Of a stretch of DNA of 64,000 nt, positions 8,977 to 18,067 are shown piece after piece (position 1 is the first letter of the stretch; the number at the start of each line of letters is the position of its first letter). Location: positions 62,001 to 126,000 of the IMG/VR virus record IMGVR_UViG_3300023174_006137; one strand, 5' to 3'. This DNA comes from a virus. Made by a program: the position numbers and the translations under genes. The notes beneath the pieces are model-generated. The model worked only from the letters and a program-made list of their open reading frames with translations. It searched no databases and was not told where the DNA came from.

Positions 8977-10409
8977 TGAAAGCAGCATTATTAATATCAG
9001 GATATATAAGAACATTTAAAGATAATTTACCAAATTTAAAAAAACAAATTTTAGATAAATTTGATGATTTAGATATTTATATACATGTTACAAAAAATAG
9101 CAATAAAGATGACAAATATTTAAATATTGGTAGTGATATTGAAGAAATTGATAAAATTCTTAATCCTGTTTGTTTATTACATGAAGATAATATTGAATTA
9201 TCAGAGGATAAATTAATTAATAATACGCTTAATTTATGGTTTAAATATTATAAGCTTAATAACATAAGAAAAAATAACGAATTAATAAAAGGTGAATATG
9301 ATATAATAATAAAATATCGCCCAGATTTAAATATTATATCAGATGGTGTATTTACTACTGATATATCAAAAAATATAATTTATATGCCAGAAGATTCAAA
9401 AATAGATAAATCTAAATTGGTAAATAAAGATGATAAATACTTATGTGATGTATTTGCTTTTGGAAATTCGTCAGTTATGAACACATACCTAAATATTTAT
9501 GAAAAATTAGAACAACTTATAGCCAAATATAAAACACATGTTTCCGAAACATTATTATATAATTATATTAATGAAAATAATTTAAAATATGAATTATTAC
9601 CAATCGATTACAATTTATTATTATCGAGATGTAATATATTTGCTATTGCTGGCGATTCTGGTAGTGGTAAAACAACTCTTGGTACTATACTACAAAAGTA
9701 CTTTACTAATTCATTTATATTAGAATGTGATAGATATCATAAGTGGGAAAGAAAAGATAATAATTGGAGCAAATATACACATTTAAATCCAGAAGCTAAT
9801 TATCTATGTAAAATGAATAAAGATATATATGATTTAAAAATTGGTAAAACAATATATCAAGTTGACTATGATCATTCAAGTGGAAAATTTACACAACCAG
9901 AAAAAATAAATAGTTCAGACAATATAATTGTAAGTGGATTACATTCTTTATATAATAATGATGACAATATTTATAATTTAAAAATATTTATAGACACTGA
10001 TTTAACTTTAAAATATACTTGGAAAATAAAAAGAGATATTGTTAAAAGGGGATATTCAAAAGAGAAAATTATAGAACAGATAGAAAATAGGAAAGAGGAT
10101 TATCTAAAATATATTTTACCACAAAAAGAAAACTCTGATATAATAATAAATTTCTTTACAGATAAACCTTTTGATATAGATAATTTAGAAGATAATTTAG
10201 ATATTAAATTAAAAATTTTAATTAATAAAAAATTTGATATCAAATCAATATTAAATAATTTTCTCGATGTTGGTATAAATTTTAAATTAAGCAGAAATGA
10301 TAATTTTAACGAGGTTGTATTCACACAATATCAATATAAAATATTGGATTTGAAATTAAATAATAATAATTATTATGACTATATTTTATATTTCATATTA
10401 AACTTATAA
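8976..10409 (+). CDS. fusion: WavE-like glycosyltransferase domain + uridine-kinase/PRK-like P-loop kinase
   Basis: 477 residues in two unrelated parts. Residues 1 to about 215 resemble the upstream WavE-like protein (ALLISGYIRTF start, IIIKYRPDLNI). From about residue 222, FAIAGDSGSGKTTLGTIL is a Walker A motif, followed by ILECDRYHKWER and IIVSGLHSLY, the organisation of the uridine kinase/phosphoribulokinase family, and a RDIVKRGYS lid-like segment. The kinase half would phosphorylate a sugar or nucleoside. No frame break separates the two halves. I know of no standard protein with this domain pair. Confidence 0.65.
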   Translation: MKAALLISGYIRTFKDNLPNLKKQILDKFDDLDIYIHVTKNSNKDDKYLNIGSDIEEIDKILNPVCLLHEDNIELSEDKLINNTLNLWFKYYKLNNIRKNNELIKGEYDIIIKYRPDLNIISDGVFTTDISKNIIYMPEDSKIDKSKLVNKDDKYLCDVFAFGNSSVMNTYLNIYEKLEQLIAKYKTHVSETLLYNYINENNLKYELLPIDYNLLLSRCNIFAIAGDSGSGKTTLGTILQKYFTNSFILECDRYHKWERKDNNWSKYTHLNPEANYLCKMNKDIYDLKIGKTIYQVDYDHSSGKFTQPEKINSSDNIIVSGLHSLYNNDDNIYNLKIFIDTDLTLKYTWKIKRDIVKRGYSKEKIIEQIENRKEDYLKYILPQKENSDIIINFFTDKPFDIDNLEDNLDIKLKILINKKFDIKSILNNFLDVGINFKLSRNDNFNEVVFTQYQYKILDLKLNNNNYYDYILYFILNL

Positions 10410-10430
10410 TATCTTTATAATATAAACATT

Positions 10431-11108
10431 ATGTTTAATAAATGTGAGACAGATTTGATAAAATTATCTGAAAATGTAGCCAAATATTGTGTTGGCATGG
10501 AAGGTAATATATCAGGTAAAGTTGGTAATGGGCTTTTGATAAAAGCTAGCGGAGCAAAATTAAACTGTTTATCTAAAAAAGATTTAGTTTTGTTTGATTT
10601 TAAAGGATTACAATTATCAAATTTTGATAATAAAGGTAGTATGGAATTAGAATTCCATATACATTTAATGGAGTTTGAGGATATTAATTACATATCGCAT
10701 ACTCATCCAACAAATACAATAAAAATTCTATGTAGTACAGAATATAGTAAACTTTTTTCTGAAAAAAGATTATTTCCTGATCAAGTTATTTTTAATGGGA
10801 AAAAATCTTGTTTTATACCATACGCTAAACCAGGAAGCGATTTAAATGTTGTTATTAAAAAATGTATTACTTCATTCATAGAAATAGAAAAATTTTTTCC
10901 TAAATTAATTTTATTAGAAAATCATGGAATAATTGCTTGTGGTAAAACTGTTGATGAGTGTGTAATTATAACTGAAATTTGTGAAAAAGCAGCTGAAATT
11001 TTCATAGGTGCAAAAATGTTAGGTGATATTAAATTTTTAACGGATAAAGAGATAAATGACTTAACTAATGATAAAAAAGAAAAATATAGACAAAATTTAT
11101 TAAAATGA
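10431..11108 (+). CDS. class II aldolase/adducin family protein (fuculose-phosphate-aldolase-like)
   Basis: 225 residues, the usual length for the family. GMEGNISGKVGNGLLIKASGAKL matches the phosphate-binding N-terminus. HIHLMEFED with YISHTHPTN gives the zinc-ligand histidines, and LILLENHGIIACGKTVDE supplies the third ligand region. These enzymes cleave or isomerise sugar phosphates such as fuculose-1-P and also act as sugar-phosphate dehydratases. The gene overlaps a HAD phosphatase by 4 bases, so the pair may process one sugar-phosphate intermediate. It follows the only sizeable gap (21 bases) in this part of the operon. Confidence 0.8.
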   Translation: MFNKCETDLIKLSENVAKYCVGMEGNISGKVGNGLLIKASGAKLNCLSKKDLVLFDFKGLQLSNFDNKGSMELEFHIHLMEFEDINYISHTHPTNTIKILCSTEYSKLFSEKRLFPDQVIFNGKKSCFIPYAKPGSDLNVVIKKCITSFIEIEKFFPKLILLENHGIIACGKTVDECVIITEICEKAAEIFIGAKMLGDIKFLTDKEINDLTNDKKEKYRQNLLK

Positions 11109-11398
11109 AAGTAATATACGTTGATATAGATGAAACAATATGTGAGACACCTCAGCCACGAAATTATTTTAATGCTAAACCTATTAAAAAGAACATTGAA
11201 AAAATAAATAAATTGTATGATGAAGGTCATACAATTGTATATTGGACAGCAAGAGGAAGTAGAACACAAATTGATTGGTATAAATTAACCAAAACACAAT
11301 TAGACGAATGGGGAGCTAAATATCATGAATTAAATTGTAAAAAACCTTACTATGATGTATTCATAGATGATAAAACATTACGCATTGAAGAAATATGA
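11105..11398 (+). CDS. HAD-superfamily phosphatase-like protein (capsule biosynthesis type)
   Basis: 97 residues, at the short end for HAD enzymes without a cap domain. VDIDETICET gives the nucleophile motif DxDET, IVYWTARGS is motif II (T/S), and YYDVFIDDKTL is the acidic motif IV. This arrangement is that of small phosphatases in polysaccharide clusters that act on sugar phosphates or sugar-nucleotide intermediates. It overlaps both neighbours by 4 bases and is probably co-translated with the aldolase-like protein. Confidence 0.75.
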   Translation: MKVIYVDIDETICETPQPRNYFNAKPIKKNIEKINKLYDEGHTIVYWTARGSRTQIDWYKLTKTQLDEWGAKYHELNCKKPYYDVFIDDKTLRIEEI

Positions 11399-11865
11399 AA
11401 TTAATATCACATAGAGGAAATATGATAGGCCCAAATATAGATCGTGAAAATTCGCCATCTTATATAGATACAGCAATATCAGCTGGATATGATGTTGAAA
11501 TTGATATTCGTTATATCAATAATAAGTTTTATTTAGGACATGACACACCAGATTATGAGGTTACAGAAAATTGGTTACATAAAAGAAAAGATAAATTATG
11601 GATTCATTGTAAAAATTTAGAAGCTGCGAATATTTTATCAGAAATGAATATGATATTTTTTTGTCATACACAAGATTCTTATGTTTTAACAAGTAATAAT
11701 TATATATGGGTACATGATTTAAAACTTAAAATTGGTATTAAAACAATAATACCATTATTGAGCGATAAAGATATTATAAATTATAACGGTGATATTGTAT
11801 ACGCTATATGTACCGATTTTATAAATTTTGCAAAATTTAATTTAAAAGAAAAAGGATTATATTAA
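11395..11865 (+). CDS. GDPD-like phosphodiesterase domain protein
   Basis: 156 residues. LISHRGNMIGPNIDRENSPS with AGYDVEIDIRYINNKFYLGHD matches the opening of glycerophosphodiester phosphodiesterases (HRG, E.D, GHD), a TIM barrel. The chain is shorter than the usual 230-250 residues, and the second half does not show the normal catalytic E/K strands. It may therefore be a minimal or degenerate form. It could act on phosphodiester linkages in the glycan; this is inference from context. Confidence 0.55.
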   Translation: MKLISHRGNMIGPNIDRENSPSYIDTAISAGYDVEIDIRYINNKFYLGHDTPDYEVTENWLHKRKDKLWIHCKNLEAANILSEMNMIFFCHTQDSYVLTSNNYIWVHDLKLKIGIKTIIPLLSDKDIINYNGDIVYAICTDFINFAKFNLKEKGLY

Positions 11866-11866
11866 T

Positions 11867-12994
11867 ATGTACGAAAAAAATTATACAATAAGAAAAAAAT
11901 GCATTTTTTGTAAAAATGATTTAAATAAAGATTACTTTAAAAGTGATCTAAAAAACTATGTTGGACATTATGCTGTTGAATTAGAAGAAACAAATTTTAC
12001 AGAAATACCTTTTAATGTTTGCATATGCGAAAAATGTAATACTCCACAAATTAAATATTTAGCAGATATAAATGAAGTTTATAAAATAAATCATGCTGAT
12101 AGTACAGGAACTACAATGGTAAATTTACATAAACTAAATTTAGAATTTATTCTTAAATATCATTCATATATCAAAAATGTGATTGAAATAGGTAGTTCAA
12201 AGGGTGTTTTAGCAGATATGATTTTAGAAAATTTAAAATTAAATTACTATATAATAGAGCCAAATTTTTTCGGTGACAGAAATAATAAAATTATTATAAA
12301 TGATTTTTACGAAAATGTAAATGATGAGGAAATAGATGCTGATACCTTAATTATTTCACATGTTTTTGAACATTTTTATGAACCATTGCAAATTTTAAAT
12401 AAAATTCATAAAAATAAAAAGATTAAAAATTTCTTTTTAGTTTTTCCTGATTTGGAATATTATATTAACAATAATGTTTTACACTTATTAAATACTGAAC
12501 ATACTTATTATATAGATAATAATTTTTTAATTAATTTGTTAAAAAGTTATGGTTTCAATTTAGTTGAAAAAATTGATTATATAAATCATTCAGTTTTATT
12601 TTATTTTAGAAGAGAAACAGTTAAACAAATCCAAGATTTGGATTTTAAAAATAAAAATTATAATATTGATTTATATTTTAATCGGATTAATAAAACTGTT
12701 GAATTATTTAATTCTGTATTGGAATTAAATAATACTGTTTATTTGTGGCCTGCCTCGATACACAGTCAATATTTATTTATATTTGGATTAAATTATCAAA
12801 AATTAAAAGGGTTATTAGATAATAGCAAATTGAAAATAAATAAAAAAATATATGGTTCAAATTTAAATGTATATTCATTTTCTGATACTATTAAAAATAA
12901 TGATATTATATTTTTAATAAATGGTGGCGTTTTCTATAAAGAAATAGAAAATACTTTAAAACAAAATAATATCAAATATTATACAAATGAATAA
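11867..12994 (+). CDS. sugar C-methyltransferase (NDP-hexose 3-C-methyltransferase-like)
   Basis: 375 residues. An N-terminal zinc-ribbon (CIFCKND, later CICEKCNTPQ) precedes a SAM domain with KNVIEIGSSKGVLADMI (motif I) and LIISHVFEHFYEP at the position of the 'hvlEHi.dp' motif. The C-terminal part after residue 250 fits the C-methyltransferase C-terminal domain. This three-part layout is that of TylCIII/NovU-type enzymes that add a methyl group to carbon 3 of a 4-keto deoxysugar nucleotide. It fits with the GDP-mannose 4,6-dehydratase downstream. It overlaps the nucleotidyltransferase by 8 bases. Confidence 0.75.
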   Translation: MYEKNYTIRKKCIFCKNDLNKDYFKSDLKNYVGHYAVELEETNFTEIPFNVCICEKCNTPQIKYLADINEVYKINHADSTGTTMVNLHKLNLEFILKYHSYIKNVIEIGSSKGVLADMILENLKLNYYIIEPNFFGDRNNKIIINDFYENVNDEEIDADTLIISHVFEHFYEPLQILNKIHKNKKIKNFFLVFPDLEYYINNNVLHLLNTEHTYYIDNNFLINLLKSYGFNLVEKIDYINHSVLFYFRRETVKQIQDLDFKNKNYNIDLYFNRINKTVELFNSVLELNNTVYLWPASIHSQYLFIFGLNYQKLKGLLDNSKLKINKKIYGSNLNVYSFSDTIKNNDIIFLINGGVFYKEIENTLKQNNIKYYTNE

Positions 12995-14552
12995 TATACA
13001 ACTTATTATACCAATGTCTGGTATAGGTAAAAGATTTTTAGAAGCAGGTTATACTAATCCAAAGCCATTAATTGAAATTGAGGGGAAGCCAATGATTCAA
13101 CATGTAGTTGAGTTATTTACTGGTGTTAAGGATGTTTCGTTTATTTGTAATGAGATTCATTTAAAGGAAACAAATATGAGGCAAATATTGGAAAAAATTG
13201 TTCCAAATTGTAAAATTTATTCTGTTTCAAATGAAAATAGAAAAGGACCAGTTGATGCAGTTTTACAAATTAAAAATTATATTAACGATGATAAAGAAGT
13301 TATTGTTAGTTATTGTGACTATGGAACCGTATGGGATTTTAAAAATTTTTTAAATGAAACAAGAAAAGCTAAATCAGATGGTGCTATACCATGTTATATA
13401 GGTTTTCATCCACATATGTTAGGTTCCGATAATTATGCTTTCTGTAAAACAGAAAGAAAATTTTTATTACAAATAAAAGAAAAAGAATCTTTTACTGATA
13501 ATAAAATGAACGAATATGCTTCTAATGGAACTTATTATTTCAAATCTGGCTCAATACTTAAAAAATATTTTCAAAAATTAATTGATTTAGATATCAATCT
13601 AAAAGGAGAATATTATGTTAGTTTAGTTTATAATTTATTAGTAAATGATGGTTTGAAAGTCAATATTTTTGAAATTGAGAAAATGCTACAATGGGGAACT
13701 CCTTATGATTTAGAAATTTATAAAGGATGGTCAAATTATTTCAACAATATTAAAACAGAACAACCAAAAATTAAACACAATGATGACGTAACTTTAATTC
13801 TTCCAATGGCTGGAAAAGGTAGTCGTTTCTCAGAACAAGGTTATAAAAATCCAAAACCATTAATTGACGTTGATGGAAAACCTATGATTATAAAAGCAGT
13901 TGATTGCTTACCACAAACTAATAAGAAAATATTTATTTGTTTAAAAGAACATGTGGAACAATATAAAATTGATAATATCTTAAAAGAATACTATAAAAAT
14001 ACAGAAGTTTTAAGTATAGATACAACTACGGAGGGTCAAGCATGCACATGTGAATTAGGAATTAATGAATTTAATATAGATTTAGAAAAACCTATTTTAA
14101 TTTCTGCTTGCGATAATGGTGTATATTATGATACTCAAAAATATATAGATTTAGTTAATGATGAAAATAATGATATAATTGTTTGGAGTTTTAGAAATAA
14201 TCAAACAAGTAAAGTAAATCCAAATATGTATGCTTGGTTAAAAGTTGATGATAATAATTTCATAGAAAATGTATCTTGTAAAAAATTCATATATGACGAT
14301 CCATTAAAAACCCATGCTATAATAGGAACTATGTTTTTTAGAAAAGCAAAATATTTTATTGACGGTTTAAACAAAAATTATATTAATAATATAAGAACTA
14401 ATAATGAGTTTTATGTTGATGATGTATTAAACCAGAACATTAAAGATGGTTTAAAATTAAAAGTTTTTGAAGTAAAAAACTATATTTGCTGGGGCACACC
14501 AGACGATTATAAAACATATAATTATTGGAAAGATTTTTTCAAAACATTTTAA
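12987..14552 (+). CDS. tandem sugar-phosphate nucleotidyltransferase (two NTP-transferase domains)
   Basis: 521 residues with two complete copies of the nucleotidyltransferase N-terminus. [12 protein letters not shown] followed by [17 protein letters not shown] lies near residue 5, and [12 protein letters not shown] followed by [17 protein letters not shown] lies near 267. Each copy has the G-x-G-x-R nucleotide loop and the PKPL(I/V) motif. The two C-terminal ends also match each other ([13 protein letters not shown] and [13 protein letters not shown]). The usual enzyme is a single domain of about 240 residues, so this is an internal duplication and fusion. It would make an NDP-sugar from a sugar-1-phosphate; one or two substrates are possible. 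Confidence 0.8.
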   Translation: MNNIQLIIPMSGIGKRFLEAGYTNPKPLIEIEGKPMIQHVVELFTGVKDVSFICNEIHLKETNMRQILEKIVPNCKIYSVSNENRKGPVDAVLQIKNYINDDKEVIVSYCDYGTVWDFKNFLNETRKAKSDGAIPCYIGFHPHMLGSDNYAFCKTERKFLLQIKEKESFTDNKMNEYASNGTYYFKSGSILKKYFQKLIDLDINLKGEYYVSLVYNLLVNDGLKVNIFEIEKMLQWGTPYDLEIYKGWSNYFNNIKTEQPKIKHNDDVTLILPMAGKGSRFSEQGYKNPKPLIDVDGKPMIIKAVDCLPQTNKKIFICLKEHVEQYKIDNILKEYYKNTEVLSIDTTTEGQACTCELGINEFNIDLEKPILISACDNGVYYDTQKYIDLVNDENNDIIVWSFRNNQTSKVNPNMYAWLKVDDNNFIENVSCKKFIYDDPLKTHAIIGTMFFRKAKYFIDGLNKNYINNIRTNNEFYVDDVLNQNIKDGLKLKVFEVKNYICWGTPDDYKTYNYWKDFFKTF

Positions 14553-14568
14553 AATTAATGTAAGCTAC

Positions 14569-15657
14569 ATGAATAAAAAAGCATTTATCACAGGAATCAC
14601 AGGACAGGACGGCTCTTATCTAGTCGAACTTTTAATATCAAAAGGATACACAGTACATGGTTTAAAAAGACGTTCTTCTTCTTTTAATACTTCAAGAATT
14701 GATCACTTGTATCAAGATCCACATGAAGAAAACAAAAAATTAATTCTTCATTATGGTGATATGACAGATTCTTCTGGATTAATTAGATTAATTCAACAAA
14801 TTCAACCAGACGAAATTTATAATTTGGCAGCACAATCACATGTCAAAGTTTCATTTGAAACACCAGAATATACAGCTAATGCTGACGGATTAGGTACACT
14901 TCGTATATTAGAAGCAATTAGAATTTTAGGCTTGGAAAAGAAAACTAAATTTTACCAAGCATCAACTTCTGAAATGTTTGGTAGAGTTCAAGAAATTCCA
15001 CAAACTGAAAAAACACCTTTTTATCCAGTATCGCCGTATGGTTCAGCTAAATTATACGCACACTGGATAACAAAAAATTATCGTGAATCTTATAATATGT
15101 TTGCTTGTTCTGGCATTCTTTTCAATCATGAAAGTCCGGTTCGTGGTGAAACATTCGTAACGAGAAAAATTACAAGAGCTGTTGCCGCTATTTATCATGG
15201 TTTAAATAACGTGCTTTATATTGGAAATCTCGATGCTGAAAGAGATTGGGGACACGCAAAAGATTATGTTGAGGGAATGTGGCTTATGTTACAACAAGAA
15301 ACACCGGATGACTATATTTTAGCAACTAATCGCAAAATGTCAGTTAGAAGATTTATTGAATTATCATTTGCAGAAATAGGTAAAAAAATAAAATGGTCTG
15401 GCGAAGGTGTTGATGAAATAGGATTTGATGTTAATACTGGTGATGTTTTAGTTAAAATTGATCCTAAGTATTTTAGACCAAATGAAGTTGATTTACTTTT
15501 AGGTGATTATACAAAAGCAAAAACAGAATTAGGTTGGGAACCTAAATATACAGTAGAAGAAATAATTAAAGAAATGATAGAATCGGATATTAAATTATTT
15601 GAAAAAGATAAATATTTACAAAACGGTGGATTTGAGATTTTTAATCATTACGAATAA
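14569..15657 (+). CDS. gmd: GDP-mannose 4,6-dehydratase
   Basis: 362 residues, full length. [16 protein letters not shown] is the NAD-binding glycine motif, [18 protein letters not shown] is the family-specific loop, the catalytic triad is in STSEMFG and [15 protein letters not shown] (Y-x-x-x-K), and [16 protein letters not shown] is typical of GMD. It converts GDP-D-mannose to GDP-4-keto-6-deoxy-D-mannose, the substrate of ColD-like enzymes. It is the best-conserved gene of the island and has richer codon use than its neighbours, which suggests a more recent acquisition. A strong terminator follows. Confidence 0.95.
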   Translation: MNKKAFITGITGQDGSYLVELLISKGYTVHGLKRRSSSFNTSRIDHLYQDPHEENKKLILHYGDMTDSSGLIRLIQQIQPDEIYNLAAQSHVKVSFETPEYTANADGLGTLRILEAIRILGLEKKTKFYQASTSEMFGRVQEIPQTEKTPFYPVSPYGSAKLYAHWITKNYRESYNMFACSGILFNHESPVRGETFVTRKITRAVAAIYHGLNNVLYIGNLDAERDWGHAKDYVEGMWLMLQQETPDDYILATNRKMSVRRFIELSFAEIGKKIKWSGEGVDEIGFDVNTGDVLVKIDPKYFRPNEVDLLLGDYTKAKTELGWEPKYTVEEIIKEMIESDIKLFEKDKYLQNGGFEIFNHYE

Positions 15658-15680
15658 TTTAATATGTGAAATTTTTAACA

Positions 15681-15716
15681 AAAAAGCAAATATTTTAACA
15701 AAATATTTGCTTTTTT
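15681..15716 (+). terminator. intrinsic terminator of the glycan operon
   Basis: AAAGCAAATATTTT and its exact inverted copy AAAATATTTGCTTT are separated by AAC and followed by T6. The hairpin closes the operon after gmd and precedes the nuclease-helicase gene. It falls within a longer ORF that runs on from inside gmd, which supports the later start at 15761 for that gene. Confidence 0.85.
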
Positions 15717-15760
15717 CGTTTATTTATACTATTTTCGTAAAAAATTATCTTAAAAGAAGT

Positions 15761-18067
15761 ATGAATAAAATCACACACGGAGGTATCTATAAAATACATA
15801 GAGCCAAATTATTTGAAAATGTTAATAGTTACACAGATTTAGTAAAAACTATCAAAAAATGGGGTAAAAATAACCCAAATGAAAATGACACAGGTTACAA
15901 TAAATTAGTAGGTATGGCTTATGAAATTTTCTTCCATTTTTGGGGATTAACTTGTGGTCATAATGTGGGTGTTAGTATAAAAGATTTGCAAGATACGAGT
16001 TATGATGAACATAATCGTGGTGATGACTTTTTATACACCAGTTTATTTGATGAACCTGGTGGAATACAGGTTAAATTTCGTTCTTCTGGTATTTATCAGT
16101 TTCATAATGGAGCATTAGATGGTTTTTTACAAAAAACACGTGCCGTGAATCACATGTGTCGTCCTAATAATACAATATTATTTATAAGTATAGACGATCA
16201 TCCAAAATTATTTCATTATGCTTATGATGCGGCGATAAGGAGAGAAATAAGAATAATTGATAGAAAAGTACAAGAATATTATATAAACCTTGAACCAGAC
16301 TTTTGGAATAGATTTAGAGAATGTATAAAAGAATCAGCAAAAAAAGAATTCCTTGATGACCCTGAACTAAGAGATGTGCAAAAAACTATCTTATATGGTA
16401 ATCAATTTTATAAAGGTACACAACAAGTTATTAATAGGCTAACAGAAAAAGGAAGAGTTGAAGCTTCAACCGCTACCGGTAAAACACTATGTATTAAAAA
16501 AGATATTGAAAATGCGTTTAATACTAAAAGAAAAATTGTTGTATTAACAATACCATGGCGAGCATTGATAGGGCAAACTTTTACAGATTATTATACACAT
16601 AAATTATTTGGTTGGCAAGACAAACAAGGTGTGATTCATAATCAAGATAAACCATCTTGCGTGGTTGTTATGTCAGGCGAAAATTTGTGTTATGATGATG
16701 AAATAGCTGATGTGCATCAATGTTTAACTTCTGAACTTTTGGAAGGAAAAATTACTTCAAATTTAGTTAAAGATAAAAAAACTCTTATTATTATAACTAA
16801 GGATTCTTATGATAAATGGTATGATAAAGAAAAAAATAATGGTGTTTTCACAAGCTTAATTGAAAAAAAATTAATCAATAAAGATGATGTTTTTGAAATA
16901 TTTGACGAATATCATAACATGATTCCAATTACTGGTGATAGAGATAAACATCTTTTAACTGCTAATTTTTTACAAACTTTATCTGAAAGAAATTCAGGAA
17001 CAATTTTTTATAGCGCAAGTAATAAAAATGGTGAATTAGTTAGTTCTTTTAACGAAAAACAATTTGGAACACTTTTAGCTAAAATAACAAGAAATGATCT
17101 AAGAGTCAGAGGTTATGTTTGTCCTGGTTTAGAATTTCGTTTTATATCAATAAAAAATATTTATGCCTCGGCTGAGGATAGACGAAGAATGGAAAATAAA
17201 GGAGTTGATTTAAATTTAGCACAAATAGAAGCAGCTGGTATAGTTACGGCATATGAAGATATTGTCCGCAATTACTATAAACAGCCTAATATGATGACAT
17301 TTGGTAGTCATGTTCCGGGTTGCGCATTTATAAATGCTGATGAAGGAATAAAAGATAAATTACAAGATGTTAATTTACATCTTATGTATTGCGACACGCC
17401 AAATACAGATAGAGCAAAAATTATTGACATTATTAAAAAAACAGGAAATAATATTTTAAATCAACATTCTGTAGCTGGCGAAGGTGTTAATATTCCCAAT
17501 TTACATTCTATTATTATACATCGTGGAATGAGTTTTAAAAGTTTGCAACAAGCAATTGGTAGAAGTGATAGAGCATTACTTGAAGATACTATAAACTTTC
17601 AAAAAGGTCTTATAACATTAGATAATCCAATTGGATGGAAAAAATATTGGAATATAGTTTATGTAATCATTGATGATGATGATGATAAAAATACACAACG
17701 CTTAATTATAGAGTTAGCTAAATATCTTTTAAATAATGGTATTCCGGAAAATAAATGGGCTTTTTCTGCAGTTGAATATGAGCAAAAAGTTGGTGTAGAT
17801 AATAAAATGCAAAAAGGAGCTTATCGTGATTTTGAGACAAATTTTGATAGGAATAAATTGGATAATATGGTCAATAAAGCTATTATTAAAGCAAAAGAAG
17901 AAGTTGAAAATGAATTAGCATCGCTTGATGACATTTATTTTAAAGAAATTGATTTTGAAAAAGAAATGGCTAATTTCGAAGTTGAAAAATGGTATAACAA
18001 TTTAAGTACTGAAGAATTATACCAATATGCAAAAAATATTTGTGAAGATAAAAATGACAATAGATAG
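15761..18067 (+). CDS. SF2 helicase with N-terminal Mrr-type PD-(D/E)xK nuclease
   Basis: The reading frame is open from 15599, but that stretch overlaps gmd and the terminator; ATG 15761 gives 768 residues. Residues 50-105 read LVGMAYEIFF (E55), NRGDDFL (D88/D89) and GIQVKFRS (Q103-V-K105), the E...D...QxK catalytic set of Mrr-type nucleases. The helicase has TATGKT (238-242), VLTIPWRALIGQT (Ia), DEYH (382-385), YSAS (III), SVAGEGVNIP (V) and QAIGRSDR (597-604), as in restriction-type translocases. It overlaps the methyltransferase-like gene by 14 bases, so the two resemble the cutting and recognition parts of a restriction-like system. Whether it acts on host, rival or self DNA is unknown. 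Confidence 0.8.
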   Translation: MNKITHGGIYKIHRAKLFENVNSYTDLVKTIKKWGKNNPNENDTGYNKLVGMAYEIFFHFWGLTCGHNVGVSIKDLQDTSYDEHNRGDDFLYTSLFDEPGGIQVKFRSSGIYQFHNGALDGFLQKTRAVNHMCRPNNTILFISIDDHPKLFHYAYDAAIRREIRIIDRKVQEYYINLEPDFWNRFRECIKESAKKEFLDDPELRDVQKTILYGNQFYKGTQQVINRLTEKGRVEASTATGKTLCIKKDIENAFNTKRKIVVLTIPWRALIGQTFTDYYTHKLFGWQDKQGVIHNQDKPSCVVVMSGENLCYDDEIADVHQCLTSELLEGKITSNLVKDKKTLIIITKDSYDKWYDKEKNNGVFTSLIEKKLINKDDVFEIFDEYHNMIPITGDRDKHLLTANFLQTLSERNSGTIFYSASNKNGELVSSFNEKQFGTLLAKITRNDLRVRGYVCPGLEFRFISIKNIYASAEDRRRMENKGVDLNLAQIEAAGIVTAYEDIVRNYYKQPNMMTFGSHVPGCAFINADEGIKDKLQDVNLHLMYCDTPNTDRAKIIDIIKKTGNNILNQHSVAGEGVNIPNLHSIIIHRGMSFKSLQQAIGRSDRALLEDTINFQKGLITLDNPIGWKKYWNIVYVIIDDDDDKNTQRLIIELAKYLLNNGIPENKWAFSAVEYEQKVGVDNKMQKGAYRDFETNFDRNKLDNMVNKAIIKAKEEVENELASLDDIYFKEIDFEKEMANFEVEKWYNNLSTEELYQYAKNICEDKNDNR

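Noticed and set aside
15599-15760. Upstream 54 codons of the nuclease-helicase frame as coding
   Set aside because: They overlap gmd and the terminator, are hydrophobic and low complexity, and the Mrr domain is complete from 15761.
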